This document shows, in pieces, positions 17,128 to 26,068 of a stretch of DNA of 42,031 nucleotides; the stretch's first letter is position 1, and each line of letters starts with the position of its first letter. This DNA comes from Candidatus Bipolaricaulota bacterium (GTDB taxonomy: Bacteria > Bipolaricaulota > Bipolaricaulia > UBA7950 > UBA9294): positions 1-42,031 of the forward strand of contig JAUWGE010000013.1 in assembly GCA_030606565.1 (NCBI GenBank), written 5' to 3'. Below the pieces are notes generated by a model. It did not search any database. It had not been told where the DNA came from and saw nothing but the letters and a program-made list of their open reading frames with translations. The position numbers and the translations under genes were made by a program.

Positions 17128-20100
17128 GTCGCCGTTGGAAGGCGATTCCCCAGCCTCCACTAGCCCGTCCTCCAGGATCTTCGGTGCTGCGGGGAACCCA
17201 GTCCCAGCCGGGATCTTTTTTCCAACAATGATGTTGGGCTTCAGCCCTTCCAGTTTATCCACCTCTCCCCGCAAGGCTGCCTCGGCAAGGACCTTGGTTG
17301 TCCGCTGGAAGGAGGCAGCAGAGAGCCATCCTTTCGTCTGCAGCGCCGCCTTGGAGATACGCAGAAGCTCGCGCTCACCAATGGGAAGGCGCTTGTCCTT
17401 CAATGGGATCTCGAAGAGTTCTTCCCCTCGCTGGATGCGGATAAAGTTGAGGCCTGCACAGTGTGCTGCCTTCAGGGTCTCCTCGGTCAAACACTGACCA
17501 CTTGAGGCAATCAACCGCCCGCCTGCAACCACGTCCTCGGCGATCTTCTCGCCAATCGTCTCCTTGCGGCCCCGCTCCGCCTCAGAGTTCCAGCGGACTA
17601 GCGCCTGTACCTCCTGGCGGAACGCCTCCAGTGCAACCAAGTCACCCAGCAGGAAGCGCGAGTCGCCTCGATCCACAATGCGGACGTTGTTTAAGATATG
17701 GCGGATGATCACCTCGAGGTGCTTATCGTTGATATCCACCCCCTGGGTCTTGTAAACCTTATGGATCTCAGTTAGCAAATACCCTCTCACCTTCTGCACG
17801 CCGGCTGTCTCCAAGAGAGTATGGGGGGGCACAACACCTTTGGTTAAAAGGTCACCCTCTTTCACTTTGTCGCCAACCCGTACCGTCGCCACTTGATCGA
17901 TCTCCACTACACTCTTGGGTTGAAAGCGAATCGTCGTAACCCCGTCCTTTTTCCTGACCGCCTCCACTTTCAGGAGCCCACTGTAGGGAATCTCCAACTT
18001 AAGCAATCTCTCCCCTTCGCGTACCTGTTCTCCATTTCCTTTCAAGGGAGAAAGGTCAGCGGTGAGAGGGAAGCGCATCGCGCGGCCCGACGGGTTATAA
18101 ACGATGATCCTATCTGAGAGCAAAAGGACGGTTCCCTCGGCCTCCGCCGCGATGAAGATCGGCTTCGACTTCGAAGTGAGCTGCTCCCCCTCCTTCACCG
18201 TAGCCCCAGGCTCGACCATCATGCGTGCTCCATAAGGGATCTCATACTTCCAGAGACTCCCATCATCTCCCAGTACCTCGAAAGTCCGCTCCTTCCCCTC
18301 GGGAAAACGGACCGTCCCTTTCCTGTCAGACACGATTGATGGAATATTGAACCGCTCGGTGAGCGCTTCTCCGGCAGAGACAACGTCTCCATCTTTTACT
18401 AGCGGAACCACGCCGGGAGGAAGAGGGTAAGAACGGTCGCCGGACTCAGTATCGATTACGAGCATCTCCTTACGCTTACCATCACTCATCAGGTAGACCT
18501 CGCCGGCACATGGGCTCCCGGAATCGATGAGACCATCTACGTCAACCTCTTCTCCTTTCTTGACGCATGCAGTCGCGGAAGGGATCTGAACCGTCCTTGG
18601 TTCGCCAGCGATTTCGATCCGATCGGCACCGCTCTCTGTAGGCGTTATTGCGGTCACGTGCCCGTCGAGGGGCGAGATCCAAGCCTGCGCGCTCTTCATC
18701 GTTTTGCGCGCTTCAAACAACTCCTCAGCGCGGGGAAGCCCCTGAGTGATATCCTCCCCAGCCACACCGCCGGTATGAAAGGTACGCATCGTCAGCTGCG
18801 TCCCCGGCTCACCGATCGATTGTGCTGCAATCACTCCAACGGCCGTACCCAACTGTACCGGCCGGTGGTTACTCATGTCGTACCCATAACAATACTGACA
18901 GATCCCATTTCTCGTCTCACAGGTCATCGGTGAGCGGATCATGATCTGGGGCCTCACCCTAATCCGGGTGACCCCAGCGGAACGCAGGGCGTCGATCAAG
19001 CGAGGAGTGAGCAACTCGTCTGCCTGGAGGAGAACCCGCCCACTAGCCCGATCCCGAATATCTTCAACGCTTTTGGTCCCTACAAGTCGCTCCTGTTCCA
19101 GCTTGCTACCTATGGGGAGATCGGCCTCAAGCCTGCCGATATGCGCTGCCATCTCGTGAGTGATCCACTGATTCGCTTCTACTAGTACCTCGCTGGTGCT
19201 CGGGTCGACGATCGGGCGGGTGGCAACGCGACCGTAGATCCGTTCTTCAATTGGTTCCATCACTTCGGTCTTGCTGAAGCGAAGAGGATCGACCTCTACC
19301 CCTTGCGCGGTTCCACAATCAATCTCCTGGATGATCGTATCCGAGGAGGCATCGACCAATCGACGGGTGAGGTAGCCGGAGTCCGCCGTCTTTAATGCGG
19401 TATCGGCCGCCCCCTTGCGGCCGCCATGAGTGGAGATGAAGTACTCTATCATATCCAACCCCTCGCGAAAGTTGGAGATGACCGGCATCTCAATAATCTC
19501 CCCCGACGGCCCGGCCATCGGCCCACGCATCCCACACAACTGCTTTACCTGATCCGGCCCACCGCGCGCGCCCGAGGTGACAATCCCATACACAGGATTG
19601 AACTTATTGCGACGAAGATTCTCCATCGTCGCCTCTTCCACTTCATCAACCGTCCTTCGCCAAACGCGGATCACCGCTTGTGTACGTTCCTCTTCAGTGG
19701 CTAACCCGAGCTCGTACATCTTGTTGATCCGCCTAACCACCGCGTAGGAGCGCTTGATGATCTCCTCCTTCTCCGGTGGGATGAGGCAGTCTCTAATCGA
19801 AATCGTCAGTCCAGCTCGAGTGGCATACTTGAAGCCAAGATCCTTCAGGCTATCGAGAACCTCCGCCGCTCCCTCCCAACCAAGGCGGTGGTAGCACTCC
19901 ATGATCAGGCGCTTGATCGCCCGGCGGTCCATTACCCGGCTGTAATCACGAACCTCGGGCGGAAGAGCAAGGTTCAGCTCGGCCCGACCGAGGGTCGTCT
20001 CCACAAGTTTCCCACCAATCCTGATCTTCACCGAGCTATGAAGGTCGAGGAATCCCTCCTCATGTGCCCGTCTCGCCTCAAGGATATCCCGAAAGTACTT

Positions 20101-22089
20101 CCCAGTTCCCTTCCCCTCAGGATCGACGAGGGTCAAATAGTAATAAGCGAAGATTGGGTCCTGGGTTGGAAGGCTCAGCGGCTCTCCGTTCGCCGGGGAG
20201 AGGATATTACGCGGAGCCGCCATGAGCTCTCTTGCTTCGGCGATTGCCGTCGGGGAAAGGGGAAGGTGAACCGCCATCTGATCCCCATCAAAATCGGCAT
20301 TGTATGGTGGGCAGACCAAAGGGTGAATGTGAATTGCCTCTCCGTCAACGAGGAGCGGCTCGAAGGCCTGCATTGAGAGGCGGTGTAGGGTCGGGGCACG
20401 GTTGAGAAGCACGGGATGATCTTTGATCAGCTTTTCTAAGATATCCCATACCTCAGGCATCTCACCGCGGAGAGCCTTGTTCTTGATCTCATCGAAGTCG
20501 GAGAAGGTGGTTGACTCGAGGCGGTGAAGAATGAACGGTTTGAACAGCTCGAGAGCCATTTTCTTGGGAAGCCCACACTGGCTCAACTTGAGCTTCGGGT
20601 CAACCACGATCACCGCGCGTCCCGAATAATCGACGCGGCGGCCGAGAAGGTTCCTCCGGAGTCGACCGTGCTTCCCGTGAATTCGCTCCGAGAGTGACTT
20701 AAGCGGCCGATTGTCGCGCCCGCGGATCGGGCTCTCCTTCTTCTCATTGTGAATCAGGGCATCCACCGCCTCCTGCAGCATACGCCGCTCGTTGCGCAGG
20801 ATTACCTCTGGCGCCCCCATGTCCATCAGTTTCTTCAAGCGATTGTTCCGGTTGATGATCCGACGATAAAGATCGTTTAAATCAGTGGTGGCGAACTTGC
20901 CTCCCTCAAGCTGGATCATCGGCCGTAGCGCCGGTGGGAGGACCGGAATCACATCGAGAACCATATCCTGCGGATTGTTCCCTGAAGCTCGCAACTGATC
21001 GACCACCTCCAGTCGCTTGATCAATCTCCGTTGGGCCCCAACCGTCGTCTCGTGATGTAACTCCACGGTCAAGTCCCGATGGAGTTCATCGAGGCCAATG
21101 ACCTCTAACAGTCCTTTGATCCCTATCGCACCAGTCATTGCCACGAAACCGCCCGGATAGATCCGCTCGTAGGCTCGCTTCTCCAAATAGGTCAAGCGAT
21201 CCCCAGCCTTGAGGGGAACCTCCGGGTCCTTCACGCGCGTGACAAGGAAAATCAGACTGTCCAGGATCTCACGATCGAGTGCTTTCCCTTTAATCGCCGG
21301 ACCGTACCGGTCAGCGAGCATCTCAAAGGCTGTCTTAGAGCAGATATCAGCGACCGGCCTCTCGGCAATTAACGTCTCTGCCTTAACCTCGTCCCCGTCC
21401 TCAACAAGGAGTTCAACGTCCCCTATGAGTGGGTACTCCTGAGAACCAATTACTACCGCGCGTACCCGCTCTCCGTTGGTAAGGTGGCGTTCCTCTACCG
21501 TAACCCGTCCTCCCTCATCAGTGAGGATCTGTGGAGTACTGGCCACGTAGTACGCCGATTCCACGGAGAAAGGAAATACGCTCGCCAGGATCTCGTATTC
21601 CGAGGTGTAAAGGGTCTCCCCCGGCCGCACCTCCTTGCAATCCGAAGTGGTAACCACGTATAGCGCTTGTTCGATCGGCTCAGTTTCATAGTAGGCAATC
21701 CGCTGTAACTCCTTCTTCTTCATCCCGAGAAGACGACTCAAGAGGCTGGAGACCCCTTTCAAGTACCAGAAGTGGATCACGGGGCTGGCAAGAGCGATGT
21801 GTCCCATATTCACACGCCGTACCGAGGAGTCGGTCACCAAGACGTGACACTTCTCGCAGGTGATCCCCTCGTACTTCTTCCCTTTGTACTTTCCGCAAGC
21901 GCACTCGTAGTCATTCTCCGGTCCGAAGATCTCCTCCGCGTATAGACCGCCCCGTTCAGCCCGGTGGGTCCGATAGTTGATCGTCTCTGACTCGGTAACT
22001 TCCCCGTGCGACCAACTAACTATCACAGACGGAGACGCAAGCTGAAGCTTCACCCGCGCGATATCATCGCCGGAAATCAATAGGCTCAC
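17107..22089 (-). CDS. rpoC: DNA-directed RNA polymerase subunit beta' with N-terminal insertion
   Basis: 1660 residues, longer than E. coli (1407) and similar to Thermotoga or Thermus forms. Zinc site 1: Cys63, Cys65, Cys78, Cys81. The catalytic [12 protein letters not shown] lies at 597-608 with Asp599, Asp601 and Asp603 binding Mg. Zinc site 2 uses CGTAQG and [13 protein letters not shown]; the trigger helix [16 protein letters not shown] is intact. Residues about 140-300 form an insertion not present in E. coli, and about 310 residues of barrel-like sequence fill the region before the C-terminal [24 protein letters not shown]. The E. coli-type trigger-loop insertion is absent. The start is GTG at 22089 directly against GAGGGG; TTG at 22080 is an alternative. 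rpoB is not adjacent. Confidence 0.98.
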   Translation of the reverse strand: MSLLISGDDIARVKLQLASPSVIVSWSHGEVTESETINYRTHRAERGGLYAEEIFGPENDYECACGKYKGKKYEGITCEKCHVLVTDSSVRRVNMGHIALASPVIHFWYLKGVSSLLSRLLGMKKKELQRIAYYETEPIEQALYVVTTSDCKEVRPGETLYTSEYEILASVFPFSVESAYYVASTPQILTDEGGRVTVEERHLTNGERVRAVVIGSQEYPLIGDVELLVEDGDEVKAETLIAERPVADICSKTAFEMLADRYGPAIKGKALDREILDSLIFLVTRVKDPEVPLKAGDRLTYLEKRAYERIYPGGFVAMTGAIGIKGLLEVIGLDELHRDLTVELHHETTVGAQRRLIKRLEVVDQLRASGNNPQDMVLDVIPVLPPALRPMIQLEGGKFATTDLNDLYRRIINRNNRLKKLMDMGAPEVILRNERRMLQEAVDALIHNEKKESPIRGRDNRPLKSLSERIHGKHGRLRRNLLGRRVDYSGRAVIVVDPKLKLSQCGLPKKMALELFKPFILHRLESTTFSDFDEIKNKALRGEMPEVWDILEKLIKDHPVLLNRAPTLHRLSMQAFEPLLVDGEAIHIHPLVCPPYNADFDGDQMAVHLPLSPTAIAEARELMAAPRNILSPANGEPLSLPTQDPIFAYYYLTLVDPEGKGTGKYFRDILEARRAHEEGFLDLHSSVKIRIGGKLVETTLGRAELNLALPPEVRDYSRVMDRRAIKRLIMECYHRLGWEGAAEVLDSLKDLGFKYATRAGLTISIRDCLIPPEKEEIIKRSYAVVRRINKMYELGLATEEERTQAVIRVWRRTVDEVEEATMENLRRNKFNPVYGIVTSGARGGPDQVKQLCGMRGPMAGPSGEIIEMPVISNFREGLDMIEYFISTHGGRKGAADTALKTADSGYLTRRLVDASSDTIIQEIDCGTAQGVEVDPLRFSKTEVMEPIEERIYGRVATRPIVDPSTSEVLVEANQWITHEMAAHIGRLEADLPIGSKLEQERLVGTKSVEDIRDRASGRVLLQADELLTPRLIDALRSAGVTRIRVRPQIMIRSPMTCETRNGICQYCYGYDMSNHRPVQLGTAVGVIAAQSIGEPGTQLTMRTFHTGGVAGEDITQGLPRAEELFEARKTMKSAQAWISPLDGHVTAITPTESGADRIEIAGEPRTVQIPSATACVKKGEEVDVDGLIDSGSPCAGEVYLMSDGKRKEMLVIDTESGDRSYPLPPGVVPLVKDGDVVSAGEALTERFNIPSIVSDRKGTVRFPEGKERTFEVLGDDGSLWKYEIPYGARMMVEPGATVKEGEQLTSKSKPIFIAAEAEGTVLLLSDRIIVYNPSGRAMRFPLTADLSPLKGNGEQVREGERLLKLEIPYSGLLKVEAVRKKDGVTTIRFQPKSVVEIDQVATVRVGDKVKEGDLLTKGVVPPHTLLETAGVQKVRGYLLTEIHKVYKTQGVDINDKHLEVIIRHILNNVRIVDRGDSRFLLGDLVALEAFRQEVQALVRWNSEAERGRKETIGEKIAEDVVAGGRLIASSGQCLTEETLKAAHCAGLNFIRIQRGEELFEIPLKDKRLPIGERELLRISKAALQTKGWLSAASFQRTTKVLAEAALRGEVDKLEGLKPNIIVGKKIPAGTGFPAAPKILEDGLVEAGESPSNGDLTESMS

Positions 22090-22140
22090 CCCTCATTAGA
22101 AGATCTTCGCCGCCAACCGATAGTCCGATCGCCCTTCACG

Positions 22141-22164
22141 AAAAAGCCCCGCGCTCCACGGGGC
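22141..22164 (-). terminator. Rho-independent terminator between fmdB and rpoC
   Basis: On the minus strand GCCCCG and CGGGGC pair around a 7-nt loop and are followed by five T. It lies downstream of the fmdB stop and 52 nt before rpoC. No convincing promoter is visible between it and rpoC, so it may act as a partial terminator or attenuator for readthrough into rpoC. Confidence 0.75.
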
Positions 22165-22223
22165 CAAGTAACAACGCCATGCCCATTACACTCTGATAGC
22201 AAAAAATGTGGACCTGCAATCAC

Positions 22224-22448
22224 TCACTCCTCAGCCTTGGAGGTGGGGGTTGTCTTTTCCTTGCTCTTACTTCGATAGTCGGTCGTGTAATAACCACTCC
22301 CCTTGTAAATCACTCCGATACGGGGGAGGAGACGCCTTGTCGCCTGGCTCCCACAATTAGGACACACAGCGGGAGAGCCGTTGCCGTTTTCTTGCAACAG
22401 CTTGAATATGGAGCCGCATTGTTTGCACCTATAGCGATAAAAAGGCAT
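22224..22448 (-). CDS. FmdB-family zinc-ribbon protein
   Basis: 74 residues. The family signature is complete: MPFYRYRC start, Cys8, Cys11, Cys29 and Cys32 for a zinc ribbon, then RRLLPRIGVIYKGSGYYTTDYR (about 38-59), followed by a short polar Lys/Thr-rich tail. FmdB-like proteins are small putative regulators named after the formamidase locus of Methylophilus; their biochemical role is poorly known. It occupies the position directly upstream of rpoC, where rpoB would be expected. It has a good AAAGGGGG ribosome binding site and its own promoter at 22568-22595. Confidence 0.92.
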   Translation of the reverse strand: MPFYRYRCKQCGSIFKLLQENGNGSPAVCPNCGSQATRRLLPRIGVIYKGSGYYTTDYRSKSKEKTTPTSKAEE

Positions 22449-22567
22449 ACCACCCCCTTTTCCCCTCCTCGGGGATTATCACAACTTCACACTCATTAAG
22501 GAGCAGGATCTTTTTTATCCTGTCCTTTCACCAACAAAGCCCTTTACTTTAATAGGGTCTTATAAAC

Positions 22568-22595
22568 AGTATAGCCTGTATGGGCAGTTTTTCAA
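22568..22595 (-). promoter_or_regulatory. Sigma-70 promoter for fmdB (and possibly rpoC)
   Basis: Minus strand: TTGAAA (22590-22595), 16-nt spacer, TATACT (22568-22573). It would start transcription near 22561, leaving a leader of about 110 nt before fmdB. The leader contains a small hairpin (CAGGAT and ATCCTG around an A-rich loop, about 22508-22526). The -35 box touches the end of the upstream gene. Confidence 0.7.
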
Positions 22596-23656
22596 GGCGG
22601 GGAAACCTTCCTGGAAACAACCGTGTGGGGGGAAGTGGAGACGAGACAATGATCGGCAATCTCAGCAACCGAGCTAAAAGGGAGAACACTTAACTGCGAG
22701 GTTTCATCGTCGTTTTCGAAGCGGTAATTAATCGGTACACTCGAGAGGTGAGCCGCCTCGCTGTGGGTGACGGTGATCCGACCCGCCAGTTTGATGATCG
22801 CGCGTACCTGGGAAGGCGACTTGCGCTGCCAGTTGGTACGCACAAGGGTCATCGGCCCGCGGTGTGTAGGAAGATAAACCCGCAGATCTTGGGGGAGGAA
22901 GTAATTCTGTAAGGCGCGCTTTTCCTCCTCATCCATTGCCAGAACAATCTTCACGTCGGGCGGGTGCTTATAGTAGAGCGTGAAATCGAGGAGTTTAAGA
23001 GCATTTAAGGTGAATCCCTCCTCGACGAACAGGTTCTCCAACCTCTCCCCAAACTCGGCACAAGTAAGCTTGCAACGCCGATGAGAACACATCGAGTCGT
23101 CAGTGGACAGGCCGAGCCTCGCGGCTAACCCGATCAAGCGGTCATCGTCCCCCACCCTCAGGTCGCCGAGATCCTCACGATCGAACCACCCCTCGAGCTC
23201 AGGGCGACTCGGAGCGAGGAGACGCGCTGAAAGGGGACGCAGAACAAGGCCACTAATCCCAAGGTCTTCGGTAATTCGCTCCATCTCCTCCTCGTAGAGC
23301 CCATTGTGACCAACGATCTCTCCGGTAACGATGAAATCAGCCTGGATCCTTTCCATATAGCGAATGGCTCGCGACAGCATAAGGGTTCGACAGCTCAGAC
23401 AACTGCGCTTGAGTGTGAAGCAGCTACCAGGTGGTATATTGGCTAAGCGACGGTAGTCCTTCTTTAATGACTGTGTCCGAAAGCTCACTCCCGGCCATTC
23501 GCTTTTCACCAATTCACGAACGGCCTCGTACTCTTCGAAAAACGGGGAACGGAAGTGAAGGAGTAAGACTTCATCCACCCCCGGTGTATGCTCAACCAAG
23601 CGGGTTACAACCTGGCTAGCTAAGCTTCCGGAGAACAATGAAAGTGCCTTTACCAC
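22592..23656 (-). CDS. PP-loop ATPase, tRNA-thiolase-like (MnmA/ThiI-like), degenerate PP-loop
   Basis: 354 residues. The fold resembles PP-loop tRNA thiolases: a conserved CLSCRTLMLSRA segment (Cys86, Cys89), ADFIVTGEIVGH (106-117), and a CKLT...FGERLENLF segment resembling the (G)CLLTD..(F) region of that family. The C-terminal part (about 230-354) resembles an RNA-binding NFACT-R-like tail (KIVLAMDEEEKRALQNYF). The PP-loop itself, normally SGGxDS, reads SGSLAS at 9-14, so it lacks the second glycine and the aspartate that contact ATP. Three more cysteines (190, 195, 199) could bind a metal. GTG start with GGGGAAG upstream. It may be an inactive or re-purposed thiolase; function unproven. 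Confidence 0.65.
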   Translation of the reverse strand: MVKALSLFSGSLASQVVTRLVEHTPGVDEVLLLHFRSPFFEEYEAVRELVKSEWPGVSFRTQSLKKDYRRLANIPPGSCFTLKRSCLSCRTLMLSRAIRYMERIQADFIVTGEIVGHNGLYEEEMERITEDLGISGLVLRPLSARLLAPSRPELEGWFDREDLGDLRVGDDDRLIGLAARLGLSTDDSMCSHRRCKLTCAEFGERLENLFVEEGFTLNALKLLDFTLYYKHPPDVKIVLAMDEEEKRALQNYFLPQDLRVYLPTHRGPMTLVRTNWQRKSPSQVRAIIKLAGRITVTHSEAAHLSSVPINYRFENDDETSQLSVLPFSSVAEIADHCLVSTSPHTVVSRKVSPP

Positions 23657-23683
23657 GTTTCTTCCCCGATCGTTCGCATTGGT

Positions 23684-24214
23684 CTACCGCCTCGATTCAA
23701 TCAGGGCATAGTGCCCATCACGCCGATGGTAGATGATGCTCATCCGATTGGTCTCAGCGTTGATGAAGACCAAGAATCCCTTATCGATCGCCTCCAACTG
23801 CAGGGCAGCCTCCTCGGGCGTCATTGGTTTGTGGAAGTAAATATCCGTACGCAGAATCTCTTTGTGGTCAACCTTTCCCACTATGGAGGAAGCTTCTGCG
23901 AAAGACGCCCCCATCCCTCGGGCCCTGGTATCGTTGAGCTGATCCTTGTATTTCACAAGCTGGCGCTTCAATCGGTTGATCGCTTTGTCGATCGAGGCAT
24001 ACATATCGGGTGATTCCTCGTGCGCTTTGATGATCTTCCGGTTGGTTAAGTGGGCGTGGAAATCGGCAATCTGCCGCTCCTTCTCCACTGACAAAACGAC
24101 ATCGACACTGATGATACGATCAAAATAGCGCTTCAGGGCCTCGGTCTTCTCCAGCACATAGCCCCGCAGCGCTTCACTCGGTGCGGCATGCCGCTCAACG
24201 ATTTTTACCTTCAT
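23684..24214 (-). CDS. hpf: Ribosome hibernation promoting factor, long form
   Basis: 176 residues, fitting the long HPF type. The N-terminal domain (about 1-95) has the RaiA/YfiA fold that blocks the A and P sites of idle ribosomes, with DMYASIDKAINRLKRQLVKYKD near 70-92. The C-terminal domain (about 118-172) contains IYFHKPMTPEEAALQLEAIDKGFLVFINAETNRMSIIYHRRDGHYALIE, the dimerisation domain that forms 100S ribosome pairs. It is preceded by an excellent promoter and a very short leader with a GGAAGGAGG site. Expected to be made in stationary phase or starvation, though the sequence shows only a housekeeping-type promoter. Confidence 0.95.
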   Translation of the reverse strand: MKVKIVERHAAPSEALRGYVLEKTEALKRYFDRIISVDVVLSVEKERQIADFHAHLTNRKIIKAHEESPDMYASIDKAINRLKRQLVKYKDQLNDTRARGMGASFAEASSIVGKVDHKEILRTDIYFHKPMTPEEAALQLEAIDKGFLVFINAETNRMSIIYHRRDGHYALIESRR

Positions 24215-24235
24215 GCCCCCTCCTTCCCCGATCGA

Positions 24236-24264
24236 ATTGTAGCAAAAGAGGGGGGATCGGTCAA
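24236..24264 (-). promoter_or_regulatory. Sigma-70 promoter for hpf
   Basis: Minus strand: TTGACC (24259-24264), 17-nt spacer, TACAAT (24236-24241). The predicted start leaves only about 15 nt before the hpf ATG, all of it ribosome binding site. Confidence 0.82.
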
Positions 24265-24308
24265 TGGGTACGGCAAATTACATAGCTTGAAATTATTGTA
24301 GCTGTCAT

Positions 24309-25874
24309 TTATCTTATCACTACGTTTCCCAAGACAGCAAGGCGGGTACGGAGGCATTGAGCGATCAGATGAAGCTCCTGCGCTCCAATATCCGGTTTAT
24401 AGATTCCAAACTCACACGTGACAAATGCCTTCAGATTACTACGATAGTGAAGACCATCGCTACGCCGCTCACGGACAATCAGGCCCATGTCGAGAAAATC
24501 TCGGGGTGGATCGTCCTCGATCACCCCTTGCGCGCAGCCTGTCCAGGCAGCGATCTGTCGGACCGAATAAGAAGTTGGGGCATGGGCTACGGCAAAGGCA
24601 AGGATACGTCTATCGAGAATACCTTTCTTGGCTGCACGGGAGACAAGCCGGTCGATATGCCGCCTCACCGCCTGGGGAAGCGAATTCGTAGAGTCTAGCT
24701 CATCAATGTCGATCACCTCTCCCTCATCAAAGGGAGCCTCTGTCACTGGGTCAGGAGCCACTGGCTCACGCGTTGCCACTGAATCAGAGACCGAACTCAT
24801 CGACCGGCCTGCTCTCGCGGCGACCTTTCCTCCCTCGACCGAATGGACGATCGCCTTGGAGACATCCTGCACGTTGGAGAGGGAAGGAGAAGGGATCTCC
24901 ACCTTGATGTAGCCAAGCGTACGGGCGGCCTCCTCCAACTCGGCGATCGTCTTATCCTTCTCCGCAAGGACGGCCTCCAACTGCTCAAGCCGCCCTCGCA
25001 ACTCTTCAATGCGGGACTTCTTCCCCTTCCCCACTTTGGCCCGCTCGATCGCCTCGATAATCGACTGGTTCACCTGTCTCAGCTCGGGGGTAACGACCAC
25101 TTCAAGTGAAGGAGTGAAACCGGCGTGGAAGGTCTCCCGTTCCCGCATATAGATGGGGAGGACCGTTTCCCCATTTATGTATACGCAGTCCCCTGTTTCA
25201 AGGGCGGTGATGATTTCCTTCACCTCGCTCTTCCGCCAAGGGAGGAGCTCTCCATAGACGCGCATATCCGCTTCATGCACGACCCGATGAAGAAAGAGCA
25301 TTCCGGCTTGGCTGAGGACATCCTTCTCCACCTTGGCGCTACGCTGCGAAATGATGATCGCCCCCAGGCCACGCTTGCGACCGCGTAGAGCAATACGGCT
25401 GATCAGCTCCTTCAATTTAGTCCGAATTCCCTGAGGGATGAACTCATGGGCTTCCTCTATCCCAATGATGTACGGGCGGCGGAGCTTGCCAGCCAGATTC
25501 CACAGCGCGGTCAGGTACACCTTGAGAAACTCAGAGCGCTCCTCGGAGAGGAAGCCGCTTAGGTCGAGGACAACAGGAACGTTCTTCTCTATACTGACCT
25601 GCGCGATCTCCTCAGCGCAGTCAACGTCGACCTCGATCTCCACCCCTTTACCCTGTCCGACCACGAGGACCTCGTAGCGCTCCTTCAAGCCGAAGTACTC
25701 ACCGTCGATATCGACAATGGAGAGCGGATAGTTATGTTTTAGGAGTTCCTCAAAGATGACTCCGGCGGTGTTCGACTTCCCCGAGCCGCGGATCCCGAGA
25801 ATGGCGATGCACTGGCCGATGATCTGTTCCAGATCGAGTGCCAGGTCGTTGCTGATATTAAGTGGGGTTCCCAT
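24309..25874 (-). CDS. HerA-like ATPase (DUF87 superfamily) with coiled coil and C-terminal helix-turn-helix-like region
   Basis: 521 residues. The ATPase domain (about 10-245) has Walker A GIRGSGKS (27-34), Walker B PYIIGIEEAHEF (134-145) and a GRKRGLGAIIISQRS sensor region (165-179), as in HerA/FtsK-type hexameric translocases that pump DNA, usually with the NurA nuclease. Residues about 265-325 are a charged coiled coil (SRIEELRGRLEQLEAVLAEK). A low-complexity acidic linker leads to a C-terminal segment (about 400-521) of probable winged-helix character (YSVRQIAAWTGCAQG...). No nurA, rad50 or mre11 is near. Weak ribosome binding site. Could act in repair or as a stand-alone DNA motor. Confidence 0.8.
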   Translation of the reverse strand: MGTPLNISNDLALDLEQIIGQCIAILGIRGSGKSNTAGVIFEELLKHNYPLSIVDIDGEYFGLKERYEVLVVGQGKGVEIEVDVDCAEEIAQVSIEKNVPVVLDLSGFLSEERSEFLKVYLTALWNLAGKLRRPYIIGIEEAHEFIPQGIRTKLKELISRIALRGRKRGLGAIIISQRSAKVEKDVLSQAGMLFLHRVVHEADMRVYGELLPWRKSEVKEIITALETGDCVYINGETVLPIYMRERETFHAGFTPSLEVVVTPELRQVNQSIIEAIERAKVGKGKKSRIEELRGRLEQLEAVLAEKDKTIAELEEAARTLGYIKVEIPSPSLSNVQDVSKAIVHSVEGGKVAARAGRSMSSVSDSVATREPVAPDPVTEAPFDEGEVIDIDELDSTNSLPQAVRRHIDRLVSRAAKKGILDRRILAFAVAHAPTSYSVRQIAAWTGCAQGVIEDDPPRDFLDMGLIVRERRSDGLHYRSNLKAFVTCEFGIYKPDIGAQELHLIAQCLRTRLAVLGNVVIR

Positions 25875-26068
25875 TATCGTGAAGACCCATCAAGCATCAC
25901 GTGCAAGAATGGACGCCCCGAAGCACACGGTACTCTAACCGGCGCGCTGTCCTATCGTGACACGGCAATCGCCCCTCTTGCCATCTCCTTCCATAACAGT
26001 GATTGACCAAACGAGGCTATCGGAAGGTACTAGAGCTTCCCAGGGCGCTTGTCCCATCGATCGATGCC

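Noticed and set aside
25875-26068. Possible 19-codon gene (ATG near 25985 on the minus strand) between cca and the HerA-like gene
   Set aside because: Too short, no similarity I recognise and no ribosome binding site of note; nothing else was seen in this 194-bp gap.
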